Source: Asparagopsis taxiformis
Taxonomy: Eukaryota; Rhodophyta; Florideophyceae; Bonnemaisoniales; Bonnemaisoniaceae
DNA: 64,000 nucleotides
Assembly: GCA_030407315.1 (NCBI GenBank)
Contig: JALQPE010001851.1
Coordinates: 1 to 64,000 of the forward strand
Direction: 5' to 3'
The notes below the pieces were generated by a model that worked only from the letters and a program-made list of their open reading frames with translations, was not told where the DNA came from and did no database searches. Positions 30,139-40,515 of this stretch are shown here, one piece after another (position 1 is the stretch's first letter; each line of letters begins with the position of its first letter). Position numbers and translations under genes: made by a program.

Positions 30139-30465
30139 ATGTCGTTAAGACCCCTATAGTCGACGCAAAAGCGTAATTTACCATCCTTCTTCGGGACAAG
30201 TACAACCGGGCTAGCCCATTCGGAGGTCGAAGGTTCGATCACTCCTTTTTCCAGCATGCTGGTAATTTCCTTACGCGCAATCTCTCGTCGAGCGGGTCCC
30301 ATCCGATAGGGTTGTTGCCGCCTGGGCTTGCTCCCTTCCATAATATCGATTCGGTGTTCCGTAGCACGGATATCTCCCAGGGATCCATCCCACATAGACT
30401 CGTGGTGAGACAACATTTCGAGGATGCTCTCCCGTAACGGGGCTTGACCAAGATGGTCGAGAGAG
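30139..30465 (-). pseudogene. Gypsy 3: N-terminal reverse transcriptase fragment
   Basis: The minus strand carries the start of a third, distinct Ty3/gypsy RT. It includes [57 protein letters not shown] and VDYRGLNDI, where it is cut by the LTR of chromovirus 2. Upstream it is cut at 30465 by the giant transposon and resumes at 55088. It is an old target rather than an active copy. Confidence 0.85.
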
Positions 30466-30479
30466 CACTACGGTGTTGA
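30466..30479 (+). repeat. Left terminal inverted repeat of giant transposon
   Basis: CACTACGGTGTTGA is the exact reverse complement of 55074-55087. The CACTA start is the hallmark of the CACTA/EnSpm superfamily. Confidence 0.85.
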
Positions 30480-30489
30480 GAATGAAAAA

Positions 30490-30840
30490 AGACAGTAAAT
30501 TTACTGTCTGAGACAGTAAAAATTACTGTCTGGCCAAGACAGTGCGCGGAGACAGTAAAATTTACTGTCTGGAAATTTCAGAATACTGCTGCAGCAGTAA
30601 ACCGGCACGAAATCTGGACAGTACCAAAAACAGTAAAATTTACTGTCCAGAACAGTAAATTTTACTGTCCGGAAGTGTTGCCGCCAGACAGTATGTGCAG
30701 ACAGTACATTTTACTGTCTGAGGCAATGCATTGTATTGTATTACTGCACTGTCTGGGTAAATCTGTAGACAGTAGTGTAGATAGCAAATTGTATTGTCTG
30801 CGGGTAGTACCGTGCATTGGTTCACAACACTGTCTGGTGG
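30490..30840. repeat. Left subterminal palindrome cluster (GACAGTAAATTTACTGTC)
   Basis: At least a dozen CAGACAG/CTGTCTG motifs, many paired as near-perfect palindromes around AAATTT. The same motif family fills 54593-55063. CACTA subterminal repeats are typically transposase-binding sites. Confidence 0.85.
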
Positions 30841-31377
30841 AGTGGACTTGACAGGAAATGTGGTGCATAGTGTTGGTGTGAAGGTAAATACTGGAATGGT
30901 GTGTGGTATTCGACTATAGTAATTGTGATGGTGCTTTACAGATAGTTGGGTGCAGGGAAGCTAGATGTTGAATAGGACGTAGAATGAAAGATTGGGAAGA
31001 TTGAACATATCTGGTTTGTCTCACCGTAAGGAGAGAATGTACAGAGTAGCTATATTATGTTGAGTTTAGCATTTCAAATTATACTTATCTATCTTTGCAT
31101 TGAAAGTGTCGAGTAGGAGACGTCAGTCTGGTAGCGAGGTGTGGTATGCACAGGACGTGGGTGGTGGCAAAGGAAAGAATACGCACCATCCACCACTAAA
31201 TTATGAAAAATAACCGTTACGGAGCACTGGGAAGCATTATTATTATGTAGAGTAGAACAGGATGGATGCATCCACTGGAATGATATTTGCTACAACACTG
31301 CTGTACTAAGCGTGACATCCTTCCTTCAAAGCACTTCTCCACTTCTCCTTTTAGCAAACTCCAATTGCAAGTTCAAG
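30841..31377. other. Region upstream of the coiled-coil gene
   Basis: AT-richer non-coding DNA, presumed promoter and 5' region. No specific site recognised. Confidence 0.35.
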
Positions 31378-32899
31378 ATGAATCCCGAAACGTCCGTAAG
31401 CATCGCCGCATTTTCCGAAATAACGCGTGAGGGCTTTTCGAACATCACTGCAGAGCTGAAAGCCCTAAGTGATAAAATGGATGCCGTCGAGAAGAGCACC
31501 ATTCAATTACGCGAGACTCTCGGAAATGTCGCCAAGACTGTCTCCATGCTAAACACCGATCTGCAGGAGGTCAAGAGCATCGTCGATGGGCTTCTGAGCC
31601 AGGGACAAGGACATCCGAAGAAGATCGCCTCCGAGAAGGACAGGGAACGTCTCCGCATTGCGCAGGAAGAAATCGTTCACGTTCGAAATGGTGTGTGCTG
31701 TGCTGTGTGCTGTTGTTCCAACGTACACGAAGGTAATGGTGGATAAGAGGGATAGGCATTTCAACGGATGCCAGCTAATCAATACGCTGATGTTCGCCAG
31801 GCAGAGCAATGAGCGAAAGGATGTGTTCAATAGGACGCTTGCCGGCCGGAACCACATTGAATTGCGCTGCCAAGTTGTGACCTCTTTAATCAAGAATACG
31901 TGTCAAAACAATTCTTTCAGAGAGGGAGGAGACCGTTCCAGCTCCAATGGAACGTCGGAAGGTATCGAACGGTGGAGGGCGCGGGGGTATGTGACTACCG
32001 GGACCATTGAGGAGACAATTCGCGGAACGGACTCTGCTCGCATGGATGGAATGCATGGGACGTCCGAGGCAAGTGATGGGGCCGCTCGAAAGCACAAGCG
32101 AAGAAAGGTTGGTGACAATGGGCCGTTGCACAGAAAGGAGGTAGGCATCACTGTGACGAAATCGGCACTGACGGCAGTGACCGGGTTTATGAACAAGTCC
32201 AGAGATCATGTGCGAAACCGGTTCATCCGAGATCTTGGATTCGTTCTATACAGTGGGTTTCAAGGTTCAGTCCGAATGGAGCATCATTTGCACGACGGTG
32301 GGCTGGACATTGAGTCAGTTCCAAGTCTGTACTCGGCGCAGAGGAAAATGAATGCAGCGGAGCGTGCAGCAATGGATGACAAGAATATGAAGATTCTTCG
32401 CGACTTCATTGCGTTGCGAAAAGAAATGCTATTCAAAGTCGAGTACGAAGTTCAAATAATTGGAGAACCGGACAAGAGGTTTTTGACTAGGAGGATCAAT
32501 TTAGTAGAGGTTGCACTGAACTTTGCAGTCGCCTACACGCAATGTTCTGATAAGAACATGTTCCTGCGACGTTCAGAATACTCCTTGCAATTCATCTACA
32601 TACTTGCATACGGGTTCCGAACGATTTTGAAATTTCAAAGTGGAACAGAGGTGGAAGGAGCGCAAATCCGGGAAATCAATGAAGCAGTGAAACTGCTTCT
32701 TCCCGGGGAGCGGGTGAGTAGTCGGTTCATGAATGAGGAGGTTTTGACTATATCGCGTGATAGATATGAAGAACTGAATGTAGACGATGGGGGGGAATCA
32801 GTGCTGGAGGAGAGCTTCAGGTCTATGGAAGAGGACGGAGGAGATGCAGAATATGTGAAGGTATTCGTCGATGATGAAATCGAGAATGAAGGGGAGTAG
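31378..32899 (+). CDS. Coiled-coil nuclear-type protein, family copy A (frame change near 31690)
   Basis: From ATG 31378 the first frame gives about 105 residues with a coiled coil (ITAELKALSDKMDAVEKS...). Coding then moves to another frame that runs to 32899. The change near 31690-31735 could be a very short intron (GTGTGC...CACGAAG) or a one-base error. The rest has a conserved block after CQLINTLMF, a basic patch KHKRRK that may be a nuclear localisation signal, and a C-terminal half with SALTAVTGFMNKSR and KLLLPGERVSSRF. The same blocks occur in copy B (61970-60327): CQLVNSIF, SALRALTKFFNNSR, IPGGELLSSF. No known domain is recognised. It is convergent with the Tudor-like gene, 275 bp apart. 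Confidence 0.65.
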
Positions 32900-33174
32900 T
32901 ATCGGATGAAACCAGTTTCGGTGTAGTAGACGAAGAATGAAGAAATAAAATTTCTGTTGAGTTGGATTTTGTAATAGATGGAAGTAGATAGATGCGAGAC
33001 ATCAGGAAACCAGTCAGACGATAGTGTCAAGTCGAAGGAAAAGCGCAGAGACAGGTAGTGGAATAGTCGAAGTAGGAAGGGGCGAGGGTATCCGTCTTTA
33101 CTAGAAATTGATGGCCACAGGAGCTCTAGAATGGAATACCCAGGAACAGGATAACTACGGATAGGTGTGCTTTA

Positions 33175-34536
33175 TCATTTTTGCTCCGGACTGCAGGTGG
33201 CAGGTGGAGGAGAGGGAGGGTGTGTACTGTCTGAATCCGCATTGAAGCCAAGACGAGAGATAGCCTCATAGCCAATGTCTTCAAGCTCCTGGCATGTAGT
33301 AGTACCACTGAAAATACAGCAAGGTAAGCGTAGATGTAGTGTACCAAACGTCTCTGCGGTTGATAGAGGCTGGAAAGTGCTGTAACAAGCTCGGCGCTGA
33401 ATACGTCTCCACAGTAACGAAAACGTTGCTCCATAGGTAACAGTAGCCTTATCACGTAGGTGGAAAGAGTCCACGATGCTAGACTGTGATAGTTGGCTAA
33501 GACATAGGGGATGTAAAAATGTATTGTTGACGTGGTCAAACTCGTAGGAGTCTCTGCAAAGAACTGTCATACGTTGGTCTGGGCTGGACAGGACGTAAGC
33601 AGATGAGCCGACGAGAAATGCGGAAGAAGGAGCATCATGAGAGCAATCAACGTCGACTAGATTTCCTAAAATTCGGACAATCGATGAGCTGCCTCCATCG
33701 CGTTCCGCCCTGCTCTTCACCAATATTTTCTGGAACCCGTGTTGCGAGGTACCTATGGAGTCACATAGTGCCTGAAAGGTGGGGAAAATGATGGAAAGAT
33801 CCGACTCATTTCCAGAGGGAAAGGTGATGTCCTCAAAGGACGGCTGGAAGAGAACGTCACGATTCTCTTTCGCCTTGCATTGAATGGCAATAGTGCGGAA
33901 TTGAGCAAGGGAGCAGTCGGCCTGTACTCTGATTTCTTCTTGCGATGTTTGTCGCATTCCCCTGGAGTGCTCGGATTTTGTCATCCGGAGGGAGAGGGGC
34001 TTGTCCGTGTACACACCAAGCTTCTGAAACAGAATGCTACATACAGTCAGAGCAGAGGAGGTCATGGAACTGTTGGAATCGAATGGAGGGGGTAGAGGAT
34101 GTTTGGCAGCTGACTCCAGCTTTTCCAATCTTGCCAGCATTTCTGCTACGGTCTTCTTCATTTGATCCGCAGTGCAATCTTGAAGGATGCCGCGGTGGCG
34201 GTGGCGAGTGTGGTCAATGCCGTAGTCCGGGTCTCTCTCTGCTGGGGATGGAGGTGAGTCCATACTGCGAAGCTCACCACTTCGCCACGGGAGAACCCTT
34301 CCGGAATCCTTGTCGACGAGCTCGTTACGATCTGAAATCTTGACTTGAGAAAGGGTAGAGTCGAAACCATATTCAGCTTTGTATTCGAGCAATGCATGGA
34401 GGAATGGGTCTGTTTCAGTCTTGACCTGAGTAATTTCCTTGACGATTGCAGACCACCACACAATTTTTCGTTTCCTCCCAAACGGCCGAAGTTCCCATTG
34501 AACTTCTATAACGTCGTTTGGAGCGAGAGGAAGCAT
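33175..34536 (-). CDS. Tudor-like N-terminal protein, family copy A
   Basis: An intact 453-residue frame from ATG. Residues ~1-60 (VIEVQWELRPFG...VWWSAIVKEI) resemble the small beta-barrel of Tudor-type readers, where an aromatic WW precedes a V-x-x-I strand. A short helix (KKTVAEMLARLEKLESA) follows, then a conserved C-terminal domain. That domain is shared with copy B at 58467-60206: LLSIIFPTFQALCDSIGT against YDVYPSLHSAMHGTG, FLVGSSAYVL against SMSIGSSMFCAL, and a shared LPCCIF/VPYVLI strand before a helix near the end. The Tudor call is by pattern only. It might read a mark made by the element's methyltransferase or SET domain (inference). Confidence 0.6.
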   Translation of the reverse strand: MLPLAPNDVIEVQWELRPFGRKRKIVWWSAIVKEITQVKTETDPFLHALLEYKAEYGFDSTLSQVKISDRNELVDKDSGRVLPWRSGELRSMDSPPSPAERDPDYGIDHTRHRHRGILQDCTADQMKKTVAEMLARLEKLESAAKHPLPPPFDSNSSMTSSALTVCSILFQKLGVYTDKPLSLRMTKSEHSRGMRQTSQEEIRVQADCSLAQFRTIAIQCKAKENRDVLFQPSFEDITFPSGNESDLSIIFPTFQALCDSIGTSQHGFQKILVKSRAERDGGSSSIVRILGNLVDVDCSHDAPSSAFLVGSSAYVLSSPDQRMTVLCRDSYEFDHVNNTFLHPLCLSQLSQSSIVDSFHLRDKATVTYGATFSLLWRRIQRRACYSTFQPLSTAETFGTLHLRLPCCIFSGTTTCQELEDIGYEAISRLGFNADSDSTHPPSPPPATCSPEQK

Positions 34537-35049
34537 GTTGGGATAGCTATGGGATAGAATTGTTGTATTAGTGAAAGCCTAACCGTTACCTTCTGCTAAA
34601 GAGTAGTATATACTAGGAGGATTGGAAAGGTCGAGAAGAGATGTTTAGGTGGTGTAGAAATAGAATGGACAATTGACAAAATTGACACGTCAGTGTGGAT
34701 GATGTCTGCCATGAACTGATTGCAGCATAAAATTTGATGTGAATAATCGTTCTAGAAGTGAATGTCGGATGCATACGATTGGACTACAAAGATACGTTTA
34801 GAGATGTTACGGGGCCCAATAAATTGCATGGAAAAATATTTTGAGTATTACTTTAGTATTACATTGATTATTGAGCTAACAGTCGATGTAGTTATCTTGT
34901 AAAGGTTCGGACAGGGGTGGAAAGGAAACAGCCACCGAAGTGCTACCACTCGCTGACACTTTGTTTTAAACAACCAACTTCTGCTTTGCGCCACCCTGGT
35001 CAAGCAGCAACCAACTATCCCTTTCTTAAAAACTCTACCTTTGTTCGCC
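34537..35049. other. Divergent intergenic region (Tudor-like / methyltransferase)
   Basis: 513 bp between two divergently transcribed genes, so probably a shared promoter region. No repeat or binding motif stands out. Confidence 0.4.
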
Positions 35050-38000
35050 ATGGAAGGAACGTTCCACAATCACGGTGAAAAGCACGACGGATGGGTGTTC
35101 ATCGACCCCAATCAAGTCAGCAAATTCGTATCGATTCGCGATGTTGATGCAAGTCATGTGGAAGCGCTCATGGAGAGCATTCGCAACAGCGGTTATGACA
35201 CAGCTCATCCCGTGACTGGCAGGTTTCGAGAAGGCGTTCTGGAGATATTGGATGGAGCGCACCGCTGCATGGCAATTGTACGTGGAATGGAGAAGGGCGT
35301 CTTTCCTCCTGGCGTTACGATTCCTATGCGAGAAGAGTCTATCGTGGCGGACACCAACAGCAGTACTGCTGTTGTGCTGGACCGTGTGAGAGCGACGACA
35401 TCCAACGACATTGCAGGCCTGCAAAGGCGCATGATGTTTGTTGAGTATCTGATGATCGCCGTTGATCTCAGAGACGAGTACTGGGTCCAAAACGGAAAGG
35501 ACAAGTACGCTCATATTTCGTCTGTGAGGATGGCTGATGTGTTGGGCTGGATCAAATCCTGCGATCCAAGCGGCCAAATTGCTTCAAGCCTGAGTGGTAA
35601 ACCGCAGTACAGCTCATGCATGTCTATCCTGGCTGTGCTTCGGCCGTATCACCGAGCAGAAGATTCGAGTGCGATTGATTTGCGTCTGTGGCAAATGTTT
35701 TGTCATGCATGGGGACTCAATGCAGAGATGGGTGATTCTCCGAGGATGGTTGAGTTTCCGAAACAGGTGGGGGTGACTAGTTCTCGTGCCGTCGAAATGT
35801 TTGGCAAGACACCCCGCGGAGAATTGTCCTCTCCACTGAACCGCGAACTGCTTTCGAGCAGGTACTTTCTGGACGGCGCTACATCCGACATGCAAGATTC
35901 TTTGCAGGCTAGCCAGAAGCGGTTCAGGAGGCTGATGGTTATGATGTGCCAGTGTATCTTGGCTATTCGCAGTAAGGAGATGGGCAGTGTGCCATCTAGG
36001 CGGGCCAGAGCCACATCCGGGGCCATTGGTGGTGGTGGAATGGTTGGAATTGCAACATCCAGTGCGCAAGCCAACCAGCTTGGATTTGTTGTCGACCGTG
36101 TGTTAGCTGCGTGGGATACCGGGGCAAGAGTGTTGGGGTATGAGGATGTTGAATCGATGTGCTGGCCGTTCATGGTATTCGATCCTGCGAGCCTTTGCTT
36201 CAGGTCACTCCCGAATCGGTCTGATGGCTGCGCGGTCGAGGAGCATCGGAAAAACCTGACCATTGTCCCGAAAACTGTAGACAGTGAAAACGGGTTCTGT
36301 GCCGACCTTCCAGTGGCTGTGGATGCAAGGCTGCGATCATTGACAAGCGCCTTCCTGCTGTCGATACGCCAATGTGTCACTGAGGTGAATGTGTTCGCCG
36401 AGCGTGGTCAGCTGATGCAGAGACTTCGAGCCTTGCTTTTCGACACTCCTGACAAGTTCGGATTGAACTCGTTCATGCGAGCCAAGTTGAACACGTCTCA
36501 TGCCCTGGATGGTCAGAGGAGGCTGAAGGCTTGGTTATTGCGAACCCGAGAGCAACGAAAGCTTCCTCTGACCATGGATGAGTTGCACAGTCTTGAGGAT
36601 ACGCCCGAGCCTGGCATCCTTGAAGGTGCACCTGCGCAGATGGAAATATCCGCAGCAGTGCCAAACAATGGCAGCGAGGATATAGAAGAGGATAGTCTGG
36701 AGCCACAGAGGAAGAAGGCTAGGCTGGAGCGCGGTGGTGGAGAGGACGATAATGCGGCGGTTGCTAGCGAAACAGCAACAAGAGAAGGTGCGGCCGAGGA
36801 TGACGCTATGGAGGTTGACACTGTATCGCCTACAGAAGCACCGCTCGTTGACGTCGGAAAGGAAACCAAGCCAGAATATGTCACCAAGCTGGAAGCTGTG
36901 ATGGGGCGTTACATTCACACTGTGAATTGTGACGCCACTGATGTAGCCAAAGAGGTGGAGGACAAAATTAGTTTCCTGGAAGATGGCGTGTTGGAGGACA
37001 GTGTTCAGCTTGTGCTCACTGATCCTCCATTCAACACGAGGCGGGAAGGCGGCAGAGAAAACTCGGAGTACGATATTCTGGAGCCGGAAGAGTTGGCGAG
37101 TGTTGCGTGTGAAATAGTTCGAGTTCTTCGGCCTGGCGGTCATGCTCTGATCTATTCCAGCGTGCGCCAACTCGTGGCATGGATGGATGCAATCAGAAAT
37201 GCCGAGCCTGGCAAGATGATTGTGGACAGTGTTCCAGTCGTGCTATCTCGCCGACCACACAGCTTTACGTCCAATCCATCGACGAAAACGTGCACACTGC
37301 ATAATATGCACGATTTCGTTATCCATGCGTATAAGCGGGGGAAGGGTATGGCTGCATACGATATGGTGGATTACAGGTTGCACAATCCGGACATATCGAG
37401 GCACCCTGGGTTCACCAACGCGATTGACAACGTTCCGAGGTTGTCGGCTGGTGAAGCTCAATACGATGGGCAGAACAACCGACTGCGCCATGAGCAGAAG
37501 GCGTTGACCACTCTTCGTGAGCTTCTGGAACGATTTTCGAAGCAGAACGATATCGTGATGGATTTCTTCTCGGGAACATACAGCACAGCCATAGCGTGTA
37601 TGACGTTGAGGGATGGTACGTATCGTCGGTTCATTGGGTGTGAGAAGGAAAAAAGGTGCCACGATGCATCGCAGGAGTGGATACTGCATGCTTTCGTCAG
37701 TGAGGTGAAAGCCGGGCGATATGGGGGGATCTTGCAGCGTGAGGTGGAGAGTATTCTTGGGGACGAGTCGGTACCGGTCACAGGAAAAGCTCCAAGGCTT
37801 CGTCAGAAGCACATCTCAGATGCACCAGAAGGTTTCCCTGCTGTGACAGCATTGCCGAACCATCTGCTTGTGTTCGTTGCGTCAATGAAGAAGGACGGGT
37901 CTATGCTTCACAGATTGAGCGGGGTGCCTATGGACCAGTGGCCGGCCGAGGACATGCACTCGTTTTGGAGCATAGACCCGGACGCGATTCTGGCTGCTGA

Positions 38001-38517
38001 TGCCGCATTCTACGGTGTCTATGTTTCGCAATCGGAGGTAAGAGGTGGTGGGTTTGGCGTATTCGCGGCGAAGAAACTGAAGAAGGGGACGGTCATTGGC
38101 TGGTACAACGGGACGATTTTCTATGCGAAGATTCGAGACTCGGAACCGCAGAGATCAGTGATGTACGGCCCGGAAGGATTTGGGTGCACAGGAGAGAGGT
38201 TCCAGGACTACAACATGGAATTGGAAACCACGTACATAGGGAGGGGTGCACCTGTTCGGAAGGTCTGGCTCGTTCCAGCGGTCTATAATTGTACCAGCTA
38301 CCTCAATGATTGTCGGGTCATTGACGGAACGGAGAAAGCGACCGAGGTGAGTCGAACACAGTCAGCCGAGTTTCGACAAGGCGATGCCATAGACAAACCG
38401 GACTTTGCTTCAAATATCAAGAATCCCCATGCTGTCAAGGTCGTTCTGACCAGAGACGTTGAAGCTGATGAGGAGATATTTGCCGACTATGGTAGAAAAT
38501 ATTGGCCAGCTAACTGA
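35050..38517 (+). CDS. ParB-like / DNA methyltransferase / SET-domain fusion protein
   Basis: An intact 1,155-residue frame; the ATG at 35050 is preferred because it sits in GCCATGG. Residues ~10-100 carry a ParB/Srx-like fold with DGAHR at 68-72. A long middle region ends in an acidic, Lys/Arg-containing linker. A DNA amino-methyltransferase follows with DPPF at 658-661 before the SAM-binding DFFSGT at 838-843, the order of beta-class N6-adenine or N4-cytosine enzymes. The last ~180 residues form a SET domain (GGGFGVFAAKKL near 999, YLNDCR, EIFADYG near the end), a protein-lysine methyltransferase fold. ParB-methyltransferase fusions are known from bacterial and phage DNA; the added SET domain points to a eukaryotic chromatin role. 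Substrates are unknown. Confidence 0.85.
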   Translation: MEGTFHNHGEKHDGWVFIDPNQVSKFVSIRDVDASHVEALMESIRNSGYDTAHPVTGRFREGVLEILDGAHRCMAIVRGMEKGVFPPGVTIPMREESIVADTNSSTAVVLDRVRATTSNDIAGLQRRMMFVEYLMIAVDLRDEYWVQNGKDKYAHISSVRMADVLGWIKSCDPSGQIASSLSGKPQYSSCMSILAVLRPYHRAEDSSAIDLRLWQMFCHAWGLNAEMGDSPRMVEFPKQVGVTSSRAVEMFGKTPRGELSSPLNRELLSSRYFLDGATSDMQDSLQASQKRFRRLMVMMCQCILAIRSKEMGSVPSRRARATSGAIGGGGMVGIATSSAQANQLGFVVDRVLAAWDTGARVLGYEDVESMCWPFMVFDPASLCFRSLPNRSDGCAVEEHRKNLTIVPKTVDSENGFCADLPVAVDARLRSLTSAFLLSIRQCVTEVNVFAERGQLMQRLRALLFDTPDKFGLNSFMRAKLNTSHALDGQRRLKAWLLRTREQRKLPLTMDELHSLEDTPEPGILEGAPAQMEISAAVPNNGSEDIEEDSLEPQRKKARLERGGGEDDNAAVASETATREGAAEDDAMEVDTVSPTEAPLVDVGKETKPEYVTKLEAVMGRYIHTVNCDATDVAKEVEDKISFLEDGVLEDSVQLVLTDPPFNTRREGGRENSEYDILEPEELASVACEIVRVLRPGGHALIYSSVRQLVAWMDAIRNAEPGKMIVDSVPVVLSRRPHSFTSNPSTKTCTLHNMHDFVIHAYKRGKGMAAYDMVDYRLHNPDISRHPGFTNAIDNVPRLSAGEAQYDGQNNRLRHEQKALTTLRELLERFSKQNDIVMDFFSGTYSTAIACMTLRDGTYRRFIGCEKEKRCHDASQEWILHAFVSEVKAGRYGGILQREVESILGDESVPVTGKAPRLRQKHISDAPEGFPAVTALPNHLLVFVASMKKDGSMLHRLSGVPMDQWPAEDMHSFWSIDPDAILAADAAFYGVYVSQSEVRGGGFGVFAAKKLKKGTVIGWYNGTIFYAKIRDSEPQRSVMYGPEGFGCTGERFQDYNMELETTYIGRGAPVRKVWLVPAVYNCTSYLNDCRVIDGTEKATEVSRTQSAEFRQGDAIDKPDFASNIKNPHAVKVVLTRDVEADEEIFADYGRKYWPAN

Positions 38518-38821
38518 GCTACTTTGATAGATTTGAGTAAACACGCATTGGCAGAGACAATAGACTGTGCATCATCTTCCAAGAGCGCTAGATATTATAG
38601 ACTAGACTACAACAATCGTGACATGACTGCAGGAAGGCATCTGCGGCCTGGAGTGCAAACTATCCACTTTTCTACTGCTATACCTATGGATACGAAAAGG
38701 AGAGAAACTAGAAAGATGTGAGTGAGAAATTGTGTAGCAACGCAGCATGTAGAACACCAGTAAGAGAGCGATGTAGGAGAAGCAGTCACCCCATTACAGT
38801 GCGGGCCGTTTACCGGGGATG
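38518..38821. other. Spacer after methyltransferase gene
   Basis: No gene seen. It ends at the outer motif of palindrome block 1 (CATTACAGTGCGGGCCGTTT near 38792). Confidence 0.35.
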
Positions 38822-39209
38822 CTGACAGCAAAGTCATCGTTACGATGACTTTGCTGTAAGAAAACAAATCATTACAGCAGCCACGATTTCTTTACCGGGT
38901 AAAAAAATTGTGGCCGCTGTAATGAAACGTTTTCTTACAGCAAAGTCATCGTTACGATGACTTTGCTGTAAGAAAGCAAATCATTACAGCGGCCACAATT
39001 TTTTACCCGGTAAAATTCTTGCTGATTTTTTACCCGGTAAAAAATTCTTTGGCCACTGCAAGGAAACGGTTCCTTACAGCAAAGTCATCGTTACGATGAC
39101 AACAAATGCGGCCACAGGTAAAGAAATCGTGGCTGCTGTAATGACAGCAAAGTCATCGTAACGATGACTTTGCTGTAAGGAACCCTGGTAAACGGCTTCG
39201 GCTGTAAGC
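38822..39209. repeat. Palindrome block 1
   Basis: Alternating perfect palindromes. Type A has half-site CTTACAGCAAAGTCATCG mirrored around a GTWAC centre, at 38822-38860 and 38934-38972, with a truncated copy at 39073-39100 and a fourth at 39143-39179. Type B has half-site CATTACAGCGGCCAC mirrored around TTTTACCCGGTAAA, at 38870-38924 and about 38982-39062. The block is bounded by GTAAACGGC/GCCGTTTAC motifs, so the whole unit is itself roughly palindromic. Confidence 0.9.
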
Positions 39210-39318
39210 AGCAGGGAGTTTCGTCGTTCTCCCATCTTAGTAAAGGTGAGAAGCGAAGTGTGAAGTCGGGAAAATTGCTCAGCAAAGGTCTGTACGGCTG
39301 TGAGCAGCTCTCAGGAGT
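39143..39318 (+). repeat. Left arm of ~178-bp inverted repeat around ParB/oxygenase copy B
   Basis: The sequence after the last type-A palindrome (GTAAACGGCTTCGGCTGTAA, GGGAGTTTCGTCG, GGTGAGAAG, GTACGGCTGT) recurs as reverse complement at 44280-44458. Identity by eye is roughly 75-85%. Confidence 0.7.
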
Positions 39319-39792
39319 ATTTTACCTCACGTGGTCTCTGTTCAGGGTATACCCTGTATATATATAGGTAGCCTAGTGTAGGTGGGAAGATAGACGAAAA
39401 TTCTACCAATAATTTATCACAGTGACGGCTCTCGTAGTCGAAATGTGCGCGTTGTCAAGGGTTGAAACTAGTCTCCCCCTACGGCCTAGCTAGTAAAATC
39501 ATACAACGTTGTAGACTAATATTAAAAAGTAGCAAGCAATCTGCTGAGTAGCACTAAACTATGAGATGAAGGACAGATGTATAGATGAAAACGAAAAGTG
39601 GGCTAAGATAACAATGTTGAGATGAGAAAGACAGAACTTTATAGCAGGGAACAGTAGTATAGGTTTTAATACTTCTGATATGCTATCTATTGCTCCTATC
39701 GTACTTGTAATATTCGACGGTGTGGATGTGGTCCGTGAGGACGTCCTTCTCCGTCTTCAAGTAGATGTGGCCGCGCGTGGGCAGGCCATAGA
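39210..39792. other. Spacer between palindrome block 1 and ParB/oxygenase copy B
   Basis: No gene. Positions up to about 39318 pair with 44280-44390 as an inverted repeat (reported separately). The rest is the presumed 3' region of the minus-strand gene. Confidence 0.4.
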
Positions 39793-40515
39793 CTAACTTT
39801 TCGCCCGCAGGAATATCTCCGCGCTGAAGCCGACCCCGTAATGGTAAAGGTCACCGCGACCAACCAATACGGAATAGGGTGGCACATAAAGCCTATGAAT
39901 GGGAACCTTCCACATATCGGCGTCCGGATTGGCCAGGCATACATGACTATAAGGGGCAGCTACTATAGAGAATCCATCTGCTCCGCTCGACATCATGAAA
40001 TATGATGGAGACTCGGTAGGTCCTGCAACACGACTCGTTGATACCTTGAAGTCCGTGTGCCCATCCTGGTCCGCAGCCCCATCTGCTGTAAGAAGCAGCC
40101 GCAATCCTGTCTTCGGGAAGAAGACAGGATCCTCACCCTCCATTCCCAACTTCAAGAACTCCGCACAAACACCAAGAGCAAGCTCTGCCACCAACTTGTT
40201 CTTATACATCTCCAAATTCCCCTCCTCCAACTTGTCGCACAACTCACGCCGCGGCAGAGAGAGGCGCCCACGACCACCATCGATGCGGTCCTTCGCATCA
40301 CCCACGTTGTGGATGAACTGCCACGGCGAAGGATCGAAGCCGGGCTTTGCGAAAGCTGGCGGCTCGTCCTGTGGCTCCCTGTCGTCATCGTTAGAATCAG
40401 ACTGCTGGGAGGGTTTTTCAACCTCCTCAACCAGCGGGAACTGCCTAGCGAAGTGACCGAACAGCTCATGCGTCGCATTCCAGCCGTGGACGATGCCAAC
40501 AGGCCTTCCAAACAA
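39793..40515 (-). CDS. 2-oxoglutarate/Fe(II)-oxygenase-like domain, C-terminal part of copy B
   Basis: A 240-residue frame continuing the ParB-like protein that ends at 40466. It holds TGLRLLLTADG, an HTD triad part (H codon 40057-40059, D codon 40051-40053), SPSYFMMSSGADGFSI, and PPYSVLVGRGDLYHYGVGF with the second candidate His at 39841-39843. HxD...H with a distal basic residue is the metal and 2-oxoglutarate signature of double-stranded beta-helix oxygenases, a fold that includes DNA and histone demethylases. The blocks recur in the copies at 44847-45314 and 62663-63921. Family identity is inferred from the motif alone; a specific substrate cannot be named. Confidence 0.55.
   Translation of the reverse strand: MFGRPVGIVHGWNATHELFGHFARQFPLVEEVEKPSQQSDSNDDDREPQDEPPAFAKPGFDPSPWQFIHNVGDAKDRIDGGRGRLSLPRRELCDKLEEGNLEMYKNKLVAELALGVCAEFLKLGMEGEDPVFFPKTGLRLLLTADGAADQDGHTDFKVSTSRVAGPTESPSYFMMSSGADGFSIVAAPYSHVCLANPDADMWKVPIHRLYVPPYSVLVGRGDLYHYGVGFSAEIFLRAKS

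Noticed and set aside
31691..31746. A normal spliceosomal intron in the coiled-coil gene copy A
   Set aside because: The best GT-AG pair keeping frame is only about 40 nt; a one-base error is equally likely, so no intron is annotated.
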